From the IMG/VR virus record IMGVR_UViG_3300042866_001856, positions 1-41,440 of that record: a DNA stretch of 41,440 nucleotides, one strand, 5' to 3'. The notes under the pieces are model-generated. The model had not been told where the DNA came from. It saw only the letters and a list, made by a program, of their open reading frames with translations, and did not search any database. A program made the translations under genes and the position numbers. The first letter of the stretch is position 1, and each line of letters begins with the position of its first letter. Shown here in pieces: positions 30,861 through 38,158 of the stretch. Source of the DNA: a virus.

Positions 30861-31753
30861 GCGGCAGCGACGACGGCAGCGGAAAGCGAAAAAGCCCTGG
30901 GGCAAAATCACCTGGGTTCTGGTTTTTTACGGGCGATTGGCTTAAAGATCCTGAGTTGCGGTTTTGTTCCATTTTTGCTCGGGGTTTGTTAGTCGATTTG
31001 CTTTGCTTCATGTTCGAGTCCAAAGAGCGGGGCTATCTGATTTGGCCGGACGGATCGCCAAGGTCAAACGAAGATATCGCCGACGCGGTTTCAGGCGGGG
31101 ACCGTTCCGAGAAGGTAAAAGCGATTGAGGAGCTCGAAAGAAAAGGCGTTTTATCCAGGGATTCAAGGGGCGTTTTGTATTCTCGACGGATGGCTAGGCT
31201 CGGGGAGATATCGCAAATGCGCAGCGAAGCCGGAAGCAAACCGAAAGCAAAAACGGAACAAACGGCGAACAAACCTCGAACAAACGGCGAACAAAAACCG
31301 GGGGTTACGGTTTCGGATTCTGTTTCGGATTCTGATTCGTTATTTTTAAAACCCCCCTTACCCCCCTCAGGGGGAACGGTCGAGCCACCAAAAGAAGATC
31401 CGAAACCAGACCCAGCGGCAACTACGCCGTCAGCTAAGCCACCAAAGGAACCTCGAAAGCCAAAAGAGACAATCGGCCAATTCGACATCCCCCCAAGGCT
31501 AGACTCTCCCGAGGTGCGCGAAGCCCTCGAAGCCTGGGAGCGAATGCGGAGAAACATCGGGCATCCAATCCGCGACAGAGGCAACGTCTGCCGTGGCTGG
31601 GACCAAGCCTACCGCGATCGGGATCACTTGCTGGCATGTATCAACCTCACAACGGCGAACGAATGGCAGGGTATCAAGCCGAGCCACGTAGACCCAAGGG
31701 CCAAGCCGGATAAACCGAAGGTCGACCCCTACGCGAACCTGAGGAAATACTAA
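30857..31753 (+). CDS. Replication initiator / replisome organiser-like protein (298 aa)
   Basis: The N-terminal 100 residues (GFWFFTGDWLKDPELRFCS..., SNEDIADAV, then EELERKGVLSRDSRGVLYS) read like the winged-helix N-terminus of phage replisome organisers that bind the origin. A long disordered, Lys/Pro/Ser/Asp-rich middle (residues 120-210) contains the iteron DNA listed separately, and a C-terminal domain follows with HPIRDRGNVCRGWDQAYRD. The next gene is the helicase it probably loads. An in-frame TTG at 30839 is an alternative start. Confidence 0.72.
   Translation: MSGSDDGSGKRKSPGAKSPGFWFFTGDWLKDPELRFCSIFARGLLVDLLCFMFESKERGYLIWPDGSPRSNEDIADAVSGGDRSEKVKAIEELERKGVLSRDSRGVLYSRRMARLGEISQMRSEAGSKPKAKTEQTANKPRTNGEQKPGVTVSDSVSDSDSLFLKPPLPPSGGTVEPPKEDPKPDPAATTPSAKPPKEPRKPKETIGQFDIPPRLDSPEVREALEAWERMRRNIGHPIRDRGNVCRGWDQAYRDRDHLLACINLTTANEWQGIKPSHVDPRAKPDKPKVDPYANLRKY
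31256..31352. repeat. Iterons and AT-rich stretch inside the initiator gene: likely replication origin
   Basis: GAACAAAC repeats start at 31256, 31267, 31278 and (GAACAAAA) 31289, exactly 11 bp apart, about one helical turn; two weaker copies lie upstream around 31233-31252. They are followed by a 12-bp tandem repeat, TTTCGGATTCTG (31311-31322 and 31323-31334), then the AT-rich ATTCGTTATTTTTAAAAC (31335-31352). Iterons plus an AT-rich unwinding region inside the initiator gene is the lambda O arrangement. This is inferred from layout. Confidence 0.6.
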
Positions 31754-33069
31754 TGACCGAAAAAACCGCTCGATGCATCAAGGACGAAGAAAACCTAATC
31801 GGGGCTCTGATTGTCAAGCCTGAGGCGATTTATATCGCCCAAGAGTACGTGACGGCTACCGACTTTGTTTCGATCGGTTTTTCGCAAGTGTTCTTCGCGA
31901 TTCAGGCCTTGCTAAAAAAAGCAGTACCGCTCAACGCTACGAACATCGCAGCGGAACTAGACCGAATCAAGGTGTTAGACCTCGTAGGGGGCGTTTCTAG
32001 GCTCGTCGAGCTTATGGCCGAAGGGATGCCTCACCACGTTCAGTACTATGCCGAGCAAGTCGCTAAGGCGTCTCAGAGGCGAAAGCTTCGGCGCGTTATT
32101 GACGATCTAGCGAAGCAATGCGAGGGCGATGAATTCGACCCGGTTGAGTTTGCAGGCGAAATGTCGGCGGCGTCTACGATTATCGACGGGGCAGGCGTCG
32201 AGCAAAAGCGGCTAGGCTTGGTGCTTGATGAATTCTTGGAGCAATGCGAAGAGAATCGGCAGTCTAAAGCAACTTCGGTTTTTGCAACTGGGATTGAAAG
32301 GCTCGATGAATCGCTATTTGGTGGATTGCCAGCGGGGTACATTACCATCGGGGCGCGGCCGTCGATCGGTAAATCGGCAGTAGGAGCAGAAATTGCATTG
32401 AGGCCAGCAAGGGACCGAAACGAGCCGACGCTATTCGTCAGTCTTGAAATGAGCTTTCGGCAGTTCGCATTGCGTTTCATGCTCAGGGGTACAAGCCTCA
32501 AGGCTAGCGACATCAACCAATCGACCTACACGGATGCCCAGCTAAACGAAATGCTTGAGGTTGCAGCGGACCACCATTTATGTCCGATGGAGTTTTGGCA
32601 TAAACCAGGGGCTACCATCGCGGCTATTGAATCCAGGATTAGAACTGACATTGCTCGAAGAGGATGCAAGCTAGTTGTGATTGATTATATTCAGCTAATC
32701 AAAGCCCCAAGGGAAATCAGCGACCGGCGGCTACAGGTCTCGCATGTGTCCAATGAGATTTGCAGAATGAGCAAGCAGTTAAATATACCGATTGTTGTAT
32801 TGGCTCAGGTCGGCAGGGCGGCAGAGGGTGAAGCCCCAACGCTATCGCACTTAAAGGAATCCGGTTCGATCGAAGAGGATTCGGATATCGTAATGCTTTT
32901 GCATCGGGAGGATCGAGCGGCGGAAAAAATGGATGTTTACATAGCCAAGTTTCGCGATGGCGAAATGAGCAAGACGGAATTAAGTATGCGGCGCGGTGCT
33001 GTGTACTCGACCGGGGACCGGGAATTTAAGGTTGGATCGGAGTTGACTAATTACAATGGAGGATTCTAG
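31753..33069 (+). CDS. DnaB-like replicative helicase (438 aa)
   Basis: A ring helicase that unwinds DNA at the phage fork. The N-terminal DnaB domain (residues 10-110) starts with DEENLIGALIVKPEAI. Walker A is GARPSIGKS (200-208), the H1a-like SLEMS follows (230-234), and Walker B is LVVIDYIQLI (307-316). The C-terminus has the helicase arginine-finger region HREDRAAEKMDVYIAKFRDG. Length matches DnaB. The TAATG overlap with the previous gene indicates one operon. Confidence 0.93.
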   Translation: MTEKTARCIKDEENLIGALIVKPEAIYIAQEYVTATDFVSIGFSQVFFAIQALLKKAVPLNATNIAAELDRIKVLDLVGGVSRLVELMAEGMPHHVQYYAEQVAKASQRRKLRRVIDDLAKQCEGDEFDPVEFAGEMSAASTIIDGAGVEQKRLGLVLDEFLEQCEENRQSKATSVFATGIERLDESLFGGLPAGYITIGARPSIGKSAVGAEIALRPARDRNEPTLFVSLEMSFRQFALRFMLRGTSLKASDINQSTYTDAQLNEMLEVAADHHLCPMEFWHKPGATIAAIESRIRTDIARRGCKLVVIDYIQLIKAPREISDRRLQVSHVSNEICRMSKQLNIPIVVLAQVGRAAEGEAPTLSHLKESGSIEEDSDIVMLLHREDRAAEKMDVYIAKFRDGEMSKTELSMRRGAVYSTGDREFKVGSELTNYNGGF

Positions 33070-33070
33070 C

Positions 33071-33277
33071 GTGAATTACTTAGTGCTTGATTTGGATACA
33101 GGGCGAATGGATGGGTGGTACGGATCGCAAAAGTCAGCGGAATGGTGCTGCGAAACAAGAAAGAAACGTGTTGGCGGCAGGTGGATTGTTGTCCAGCTAG
33201 CAAGCGACCAAGGCGAACAGATCAGGCTTACGCCAGAGCTTACTAGGCTCGATGATATGGAACTGGATTTACGATGA
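33071..33277 (+). CDS. Hypothetical protein (68 aa)
   Basis: GTG at 33071 has a good GGAGGA site 6 nt upstream; the ATG at 33056 is the weaker option. The product is short, with DTGRMDGWYGSQKSAEWC early and a helical end. It overlaps the next gene's start by 4 nt. No family recognised. Confidence 0.45.
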   Translation: MNYLVLDLDTGRMDGWYGSQKSAEWCCETRKKRVGGRWIVVQLASDQGEQIRLTPELTRLDDMELDLR

Positions 33278-33426
33278 CCGACGACGAAAAGACCCGCAAC
33301 CTCCGGGACAAAGTGTACCGGTTGGAAATGCGGGTGAAGTTACTACAAGCAAGAAACAAGGAGCTTAGGAAATGGATCACGAAATTGACAAACAAGACCC
33401 ACGAAGCAAGGAGGGCGGGCAAGTGA
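33274..33426 (+). CDS. Small coiled-coil protein (50 aa)
   Basis: A 50-aa, almost fully helical, Lys/Arg-rich protein (KVYRLEMRVKLLQARNKELR...) likely to form a coiled coil. ATG 33274 overlaps the previous stop and its end overlaps the next start. Confidence 0.45.
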   Translation: MTDDEKTRNLRDKVYRLEMRVKLLQARNKELRKWITKLTNKTHEARRAGK

Positions 33427-33623
33427 GCTACGCAAAAGGCGATGTCGTTTGGGTGCGGGCTACGGTGGTACACAATAGCCCATCGAGCCTATACATGGAG
33501 CTAGACTGCAATTGCCAAGAGGTCATTGCGATTAAGTCGGACTGCCGACCCGAAGCGGAGATGATCGACGGAACCGAATTGGTTGCGAAGTACAGCAAAG
33601 GAATTGAGGTGCAAGGTGAGTAG
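33423..33623 (+). CDS. Small beta-rich protein (66 aa)
   Basis: It opens with YAKGDVVWVRATVV, a KOW/SH3-like strand pair also found at the start of the next gene. GTG 33423 is inside the preceding gene. It and its neighbour are probably duplicated domains. Function unknown. Confidence 0.45.
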   Translation: MSYAKGDVVWVRATVVHNSPSSLYMELDCNCQEVIAIKSDCRPEAEMIDGTELVAKYSKGIEVQGE

Positions 33624-34275
33624 CTACAAAGTAGGCGATAAGGTTTGGGTTCGGGCCACAGTCGGAAACGCCGACGCAGATAGACCTGGGTGGTTCAATT
33701 TTTGGTTCACTGGCAGCAATGGGTTATATCTTCCGTCAAGCGACTGCCGACCTGCCAATCAAGACCATGATGATCATCCCGTCGAATTCAAGGTTGGAGA
33801 CAGGGTTGTTTCGTGGTCTGGGCGTCAAGGCGTTGTCGAGGCGATCAACGAAATCGAAGGATTTCCGATAACTGTAAGGCATTCGGTGCGCGAACAGGTT
33901 TCGTACAAGCTCGGCGGCGTCAAGCATGATGATCATCCCGTCGAGCCTGAATCCAACTGTCCGGAAATCCCGGATAGTTCGAGCGAGCCCCTAGCCCCTA
34001 GCCCTTGCATGGATGGCGTGAATGTCGATCAGTTTGTCGAGGGCATCATGGAGGCAAGGGGGCGAACTAGCGACCCCATCAACCCTAGCCACTACAAGCA
34101 AGGCGGCATTGAGTGTATCGAGGCTATCAAGGCGGCAACGGGCGATGGCTTTATCGGCTACGTTTGGGGCAACGTCATAAAGTACCTTTGGCGATGGCCA
34201 AAAAAGGGCGGCGTCGATGATTTGAAAAAGGCTCGATGGTATTTGGATCGATTGATTCAGGAGGTGGGCGAATGA
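33616..34275 (+). CDS. DUF3310 protein with KOW-like N-terminus (219 aa)
   Basis: N-terminal part: two SH3-like repeats (YKVGDKVWVRATV; then FKVGDRVVSWSGRQGV), followed by a linker. C-terminal part: INPSHYKQGGIECIEAIKA...GYVWGNVIKYLWRWPKKGGVDDLKKARWYLDRLI, the DUF3310 signature found in many phage proteins of unknown biochemistry. A 20-bp direct repeat codes for a His-Asp-Asp-His-Pro motif in the two halves. GTG 33616 is the start and it lies inside the previous gene. Confidence 0.72.
   Translation: MSSYKVGDKVWVRATVGNADADRPGWFNFWFTGSNGLYLPSSDCRPANQDHDDHPVEFKVGDRVVSWSGRQGVVEAINEIEGFPITVRHSVREQVSYKLGGVKHDDHPVEPESNCPEIPDSSSEPLAPSPCMDGVNVDQFVEGIMEARGRTSDPINPSHYKQGGIECIEAIKAATGDGFIGYVWGNVIKYLWRWPKKGGVDDLKKARWYLDRLIQEVGE
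33766..33944. repeat. 20-bp direct repeat inside the DUF3310 gene
   Basis: CATGATGATCATCCCGTCGA occurs exactly at 33766-33785 and 33925-33944 in the same frame, 159 bp apart. It contains the palindrome ATGATCAT. Could mark an internal duplication or a DNA site. Confidence 0.7.
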
Positions 34276-34454
34276 AACGCAAAGAATTTATTGAGTACCT
34301 TGAGGAGCTTCGGCTTGAGGCAATAACCCGAATGAATAAGATAATACCAACTGGTGACGCAGATTCAGCTAACTACCAGCTAGGTAAATCCGTTGCCTAT
34401 CGTACCGCGATTGAAAAACTTAAAGAAAAAAAGGAAAGTGAAGTGGGCGAATGA
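34272..34454 (+). CDS. Hypothetical protein (60 aa)
   Basis: The start at 34272 follows GGAGGTGGGCG. It is helical and charged (EFIEYLEELRLEAITRM..., ending KEKKESEVGE). It overlaps its neighbours by 4 nt each. No family recognised. Confidence 0.45.
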   Translation: MKRKEFIEYLEELRLEAITRMNKIIPTGDADSANYQLGKSVAYRTAIEKLKEKKESEVGE

Positions 34455-34627
34455 AACTCAGGCAAGCAAGGAAAATCTGTCGGCGTGCAATATTTGGCCG
34501 GAAGGCGGATGATTATCGCAACCGCATTAAACAAACGACATACGCCAAGGCCCTTGATCGCAACTATCAAATTGTTCGGGCGGTTATTAGAGCCGACCGC
34601 AAGCGACGAAAGGAGCTTGGCGAATGA
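34451..34627 (+). CDS. Small basic protein (58 aa)
   Basis: Strongly basic (LRQARKICRRAIFGRKADDYR, ending RADRKRRKELGE), so it may bind nucleic acid. The start and end overlap neighbours (ATGA). No family. Confidence 0.45.
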   Translation: MKLRQARKICRRAIFGRKADDYRNRIKQTTYAKALDRNYQIVRAVIRADRKRRKELGE

Positions 34628-35130
34628 TCTATTTAGGCATTGACCCCGGGCCGTTCGAAAGTGCGTTTGTTTGGTGGGATGCGGGCACCGAAAAGGTTAT
34701 CCGGCTCGAATCCATACCAGCGTTTCGGATCACTACATACGGGCTCAAAGGCTTGCTTCGCGAAGTTGACCACGTTTCCATCGAATGGATAGAATGCTTC
34801 GGCATGGCGGTAGGTCAAGAAACATTTCGCACCGTGGCAGGTATCGGCTGGTTTGCATCGTTGCTTTCAGACTTCGAAAGACCCTTGCGACTTGTCCCGC
34901 GCCGAGCGGTTAAGCTACACCTATGCAATTCGATGCGGGCCAAAGATGCCAACGTAAGGCAGGCCCTTATCGATCGGTTTGGGCCGGTTGGGACCAAGAA
35001 ACAACCCGGCAAGCTCTACGGCGTCGCTACCCACTACTGGGCGGCTCTTGGCGTGGCGGTGTACTCGGCGGATGTTTTTGACCCGGGGCAGTTTTGGATC
35101 GAGGACTTGAGAAACAAGGCAGGCCAATGA
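34624..35130 (+). CDS. RuvC-like Holliday junction resolvase candidate (168 aa)
   Basis: It would cut branched DNA before packaging. The RNase H-like core shows GIDPGPFESAF (Asp7), a Glu-rich strand SIEWIECFGM (Glu54/Glu57), and the C-terminal DANVRQALIDRFG with THYWAALGVAV. The fourth acidic position appears to be occupied by Trp in HYWAA, so catalytic competence is not sure. It is close to the replication genes, which fits. Confidence 0.65.
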   Translation: MIYLGIDPGPFESAFVWWDAGTEKVIRLESIPAFRITTYGLKGLLREVDHVSIEWIECFGMAVGQETFRTVAGIGWFASLLSDFERPLRLVPRRAVKLHLCNSMRAKDANVRQALIDRFGPVGTKKQPGKLYGVATHYWAALGVAVYSADVFDPGQFWIEDLRNKAGQ

Positions 35131-35336
35131 TGAAACGCAAGAACATTTCGCAGCCCGAGGAGGCCTGGGCGGCATGGAACAAGCAAGCGGCAGCGATGGA
35201 TATGACCCTAAGCGGGCTGATTTTCGAGGCTATGAACGAGCATTTAGGGCTATTCCTGCCTCGCAAAGCCAAAAGGCGGCCAAAGTCCAAGCCGGTGGCT
35301 CCGAAGCGGCAAAAGCGAAATTCGGGGCGTCGGTGA
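35127..35336 (+). CDS. Small basic, possible ribbon-helix-helix protein (69 aa)
   Basis: A helix with EEAWAAWNKQAAAMDM followed by TLSGLIFEAMNEHLG looks like the second half of a ribbon-helix-helix fold, and the last 20 residues are Lys/Arg-rich (KAKRRPKSKP...). The start at 35127 overlaps the resolvase stop (ATGA); an in-frame ATG at 35130 is next. Likely DNA-binding. Confidence 0.5.
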   Translation: MMKRKNISQPEEAWAAWNKQAAAMDMTLSGLIFEAMNEHLGLFLPRKAKRRPKSKPVAPKRQKRNSGRR

Positions 35337-35385
35337 TTGTCAAGCCCCCTAACGGTGGATAAGATGTTGACAAAGGAGAAAAACC

Positions 35386-35574
35386 ATGAACTTAGGCGAA
35401 CTTGTCAAAAGCAAGCGATTTTGGGCGGCGGCGGCTACGATTGCCGTTGTGATTCTCAAGGACAAAGTACCGTTGTCCGAAGATCAGATCCAGCAACTTG
35501 TTTGGGTTATCGGAGCTTGGATCGTTGGCGATTCAGTCCGACCGTTGCCTAAGCCCGATGAGGTGGCATCTTGA
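35386..35574 (+). CDS. Holin-like membrane protein (62 aa)
   Basis: Two hydrophobic stretches (FWAAAATIAVVIL; then IQQLVWVIGAWIVG) separated by a short polar turn. This is a shape common in small phage holins, and it opens the cluster of membrane proteins next to the peptidase. AAAGGAG lies 9 nt upstream of the ATG. Holin function is inference. Confidence 0.55.
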   Translation: MNLGELVKSKRFWAAAATIAVVILKDKVPLSEDQIQQLVWVIGAWIVGDSVRPLPKPDEVAS

Positions 35575-35870
35575 GCCGAATCAAACTATCAGACCGATTC
35601 GCAGCACGCAGAGCGGCTAGGGAAATCTGGATCGCTTCCAAGACCGACGCCGAAGTTGCCAAGCTCGTAAAGCAGGCGGTTGACGGCGATGAGGATGCTC
35701 AAAAGCTTCTCTTTGCGACCCATCCCGAAATGCCGGTCGGCATCGATCCGGCTACGTTGTTTTTGCTTATCCAGATCGCTTTGAAACTCTGGATTTGGTG
35801 GCAGCAAAACAAGGTTGAAAGCCCTTCGGAATCAGTTGATTTGAGCGAACCTTTTGACGACGACGAATAA
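35571..35870 (+). CDS. Small membrane-associated protein (99 aa)
   Basis: TTG start overlapping the previous stop. Basic and helical first half; hydrophobic segment ATLFLLIQIALKLWIWW near residues 61-77; acidic C-terminus. It could be a lysis or membrane-anchored protein. No family recognised. Confidence 0.5.
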   Translation: MSRIKLSDRFAARRAAREIWIASKTDAEVAKLVKQAVDGDEDAQKLLFATHPEMPVGIDPATLFLLIQIALKLWIWWQQNKVESPSESVDLSEPFDDDE

Positions 35871-35926
35871 CCCCTAGCCAACCCGAACTTTACCAAGCAA
35901 ATAGGGGCTCGGTGAGTTGGCAGGGG
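35871..35926 (+). repeat. Long hairpin between lysis genes
   Basis: CCCCT-A-GCCAAC (35871-35882) pairs with GTTGGC-AGGGG (35916-35926), 11 pairs with one bulged A, and an inner CCGA/TCGG pairing continues it. No U-tract. It lies in the only gap of this cluster, so it may affect mRNA processing or expression of the next gene. Confidence 0.5.
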
Positions 35927-35941
35927 CGAAATGGAGTGACG

Positions 35942-36319
35942 ATGGCAGCGAAAAAAGACAATTGGATTCCTTGGGTTATCATTGGGGGCTTGGTCCTCTA
36001 CGTGATGAACCAACAGCCAAAGGAGGGGGGTGATTCATCTAAGCCTGCCGGGGTTACTGCGGTTGTCCGGTCAACGATCCCATCGATCAGGGCGGCGTAC
36101 AAGCAAGCCTTCCTCGATGCGGCAGCGAAGATCGAAGCGGGCGAAATCGCCAATCAAGAGCAATGGACGAAATTTATTGCCGACAATGCAGGCGGCAAGA
36201 ATCGCGAAGCACTAGACAGGGTTTACTCGGCAATCGACAAGCTGGATTTGCCCGTGACGTTTGCGGGCAAGGAAAAAGAGTTGGCGGAAATCAATCGAGA
36301 AATAGCGGGGGCGTGGTAA
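35942..36319 (+). CDS. Membrane-anchored hypothetical protein (125 aa)
   Basis: One membrane segment near the N-terminus (WIPWVIIGGLVLYVM) then a soluble, mostly helical part (SIRAAYKQAFLDAAAKIEAGE...). The ATG at 35942 was chosen; a GTG at 35912 lies upstream in frame. It is probably part of the lysis or membrane module. Function unknown. Confidence 0.5.
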   Translation: MAAKKDNWIPWVIIGGLVLYVMNQQPKEGGDSSKPAGVTAVVRSTIPSIRAAYKQAFLDAAAKIEAGEIANQEQWTKFIADNAGGKNREALDRVYSAIDKLDLPVTFAGKEKELAEINREIAGAW

Positions 36320-36320
36320 C

Positions 36321-36434
36321 ATGGATTGCAAAGAACTAGACCAAAGAAACAGGGAAAGGCTCAACGAAATTGTTTACCCGCTTATTTTCATTTCTATTGT
36401 GATAGGGGTTGCATCCTTTGCTGCTGGCGCTTAA
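36321..36434 (+). CDS. Small membrane protein, possibly cut short by an internal stop (37 aa)
   Basis: Polar first 19 residues (ELDQRNRERLNEIV) followed by one membrane segment (YPLIFISIVIGVASFAAGA), then a TAA at 36432-36434. The frame continues with 25 more hydrophilic codons (SAGEQNQRLQRLERINGIDE...) to a second TAA that overlaps the next ATG at 36512, the usual pattern here. This suggests either a nonsense change in a 62-codon gene or a real short product. Confidence 0.45.
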   Translation: MDCKELDQRNRERLNEIVYPLIFISIVIGVASFAAGA

Positions 36435-36511
36435 TCTGCGGGCGAACAAAATCAGCGACTTCAAAGACTTGAGCGAATCAACGGCATCGACGAAATCGGG
36501 AGGCGGAAGTA

Positions 36512-36760
36512 ATGGCAGAAGCCAGGGCCCCAATCACCAGACCGGCACAGGCCGAAAGCATCGTTTGCGCGGAATCCTCAGAGGTCCATAGCGCGCTGGC
36601 CGTAAGGGCTTTTGAGTCAATCGTGATGGTTGTTGTTGTTTTGTCCGTAGCGATTTGCGGCTTGGCTGGGATTGTGGCGTTGACATCGCAGGAAAACGGG
36701 CGGCTCCAAGGGGAGTTAAGCCGAGCGGATTCAGAACTCAGGAAGATGAGAAGCAATTAA
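36512..36760 (+). CDS. Single-pass membrane protein with C-terminal coiled coil (82 aa)
   Basis: Membrane segment SIVMVVVVLSVAICGLAGIVAL (about residues 36-57), then ENGRLQGELSRADSELRKM, a coiled-coil tail. This shape suits an inner-membrane spanin or holin-like partner. No signal or lipobox seen. Confidence 0.5.
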   Translation: MAEARAPITRPAQAESIVCAESSEVHSALAVRAFESIVMVVVVLSVAICGLAGIVALTSQENGRLQGELSRADSELRKMRSN

Positions 36761-36761
36761 T

Positions 36762-37001
36762 ATGACTGAAATCGGACTAATCACTTGGTATTTGGTTCAG
36801 TTGGTCCTGTGGGCAGGGCCTTTTGGCGTGGGGGTATTCTTGGCGGCGATTGCGGGGGCTGCGTTCTATGCGGGTTACTCGATGCGACCCAAAGCCGATA
36901 AGCCGATGGGGGCCCAAAAGCTCGACCATATCAAATATGATATACAGCCCGATGGCACACTAGGCCCGGGTGATAATCGAGGGCTGGAGGGGCCGGAATA
37001 A
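36762..37001 (+). CDS. Small membrane protein (79 aa)
   Basis: Hydrophobic N-terminal half (LITWYLVQLVLWAGPFGVGVFLAAIAGAAFYAG) with probably two membrane passes, then a polar tail. The start is 1 nt after the previous stop and its end overlaps the next gene. Holin-like, but not proven. Confidence 0.5.
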   Translation: MTEIGLITWYLVQLVLWAGPFGVGVFLAAIAGAAFYAGYSMRPKADKPMGAQKLDHIKYDIQPDGTLGPGDNRGLEGPE

Positions 37002-37195
37002 TGGCATCGAACGGACCTCCCCCAAAACCCGATATGCGATTTGCCATATCGCCTCCGCCCCCAATCAAGAGGGCGGTTGTGATGGCCGTCAGAGAGCGTA
37101 TTTCCGTGCGAATGGATGCAGGAAGCGTTGTTGCAACGGGATTGCTTGGTATCGCTCTCGCGTCGGATGGCTCAAGCGTGGAGGATGGCGAATGA
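37001..37195 (+). CDS. Hypothetical protein (64 aa)
   Basis: Pro-rich N-terminus (SNGPPPKPDMRFAISPPPP) and a hydrophobic C-terminal stretch (GSVVATGLLGIALA). Possibly membrane associated. TAATG overlap with the previous gene. Confidence 0.45.
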   Translation: MASNGPPPKPDMRFAISPPPPIKRAVVMAVRERISVRMDAGSVVATGLLGIALASDGSSVEDGE

Positions 37196-37350
37196 AGCGG
37201 ACAAGGCGGTATGCGGCTAGGACAATTTTGTTTGTGTTGCTTGTCGTAGCGTCTCCGTTTGCGATAACCAAAATCCTTGCCGACGCGCTGTTTGATTTTG
37301 CCGTTTGCCCGATGCTTGAAAGCCTGGAGGTAATCGCCAATGACGACTGA
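37192..37350 (+). CDS. Small membrane protein (52 aa)
   Basis: Basic N-terminus (MKRTRRYAAR) then one membrane segment (TILFVLLVVASPFAITKIL), then a short tail ending ANDD. ATG 37192 overlaps the previous stop. It overlaps the peptidase gene start by 11 nt. Confidence 0.5.
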   Translation: MKRTRRYAARTILFVLLVVASPFAITKILADALFDFAVCPMLESLEVIANDD

Positions 37351-38158
37351 ATTCACAGGCTACAACCCCGCAATCGAGAACCGCGACGAGATCCGAGCAA
37401 CTTCGATCGAGCTTGGGTTTACGGTTGCAGACTATCAGGCTCCGGAGGAAATCGACTTCCGAAAGCTAATTAGGCATGATATGCAAGGCAATATGGGCTC
37501 TTGTGGCGGGTTCGGTAACACGAATTGCGGCGAGGGCCTTTGGGCTTTAAGTCACGGAGAAATGAGCAACGAGCGGCAATTTTCCCCCACGTTTAGTTAC
37601 CTTGAGGCTCAGGGACGCGATGGCTTGCTAGGCTCGGATCGAGGATCGACCATCAACAGCGGTTTGAAGATCAGCAAGGAAATAGGCTACCTTCCATTGA
37701 AACATCTGCCTTACTCGACGCCATACCCCCGCAACGCTCGCACGCTCATAACCGATGAAATGCGGCGGCTTGCTAGCCCATTCAAGGTGCGTTCCAGCAC
37801 TTGGCTCGAATCGTACGACGCGATCAAAAACTACATGGCGGCAGGCGTCGGAGTTTGTTTTGTTGGCTCGATTTGGAACCAGTCGCTATACGCTCGGAAC
37901 GGTGTGCTGGAATCGATTTCAATGGCGAATGGCGGCGGCCATGCGTATTGTTTTGCGGGCTACTCGAAACGCAAAGACACCAAGGGCCGGAACTACCTCT
38001 GGCGATTGAATTCGCACAACGATTCTTGGACCGAAATTTCCCCCGAGGTAATCGATCAGCTTTGTCGACACGAATACACATCCATCGTCGGCGTATCGGA
38101 TCTTTCGACGCCAGGACCAAGGGCGGTATCTTGGATGCAATCGAGGCCACTAGGATGA
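37340..38158 (+). CDS. Papain-like (C1 family) cysteine peptidase, candidate lysin (272 aa)
   Basis: Catalytic layout matches papain: Gln49 and Cys55 in MQGNMGSCGGF (Q to C spacing of 6), His201 in GGGHAYCFAGYS, and Asn224 in WRLNSHNDSW. No signal peptide, so it would reach the wall through a holin. It is flanked by small membrane proteins, which is how lysis enzymes are usually placed. It could be a peptidase cutting peptidoglycan cross-links or a host protein, or a tail-associated protease. No other endolysin candidate is visible in the window. Confidence 0.7.
   Translation: MTTEFTGYNPAIENRDEIRATSIELGFTVADYQAPEEIDFRKLIRHDMQGNMGSCGGFGNTNCGEGLWALSHGEMSNERQFSPTFSYLEAQGRDGLLGSDRGSTINSGLKISKEIGYLPLKHLPYSTPYPRNARTLITDEMRRLASPFKVRSSTWLESYDAIKNYMAAGVGVCFVGSIWNQSLYARNGVLESISMANGGGHAYCFAGYSKRKDTKGRNYLWRLNSHNDSWTEISPEVIDQLCRHEYTSIVGVSDLSTPGPRAVSWMQSRPLG

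Noticed and set aside
36409-36591. 60-codon TTG frame across two lysis genes
   Set aside because: It overlaps two better-supported membrane-protein genes and begins inside a membrane segment.
36928-36948. AT-rich inverted repeat ATATCA/TGATAT
   Set aside because: Short, inside a gene and not repeated elsewhere; likely chance.
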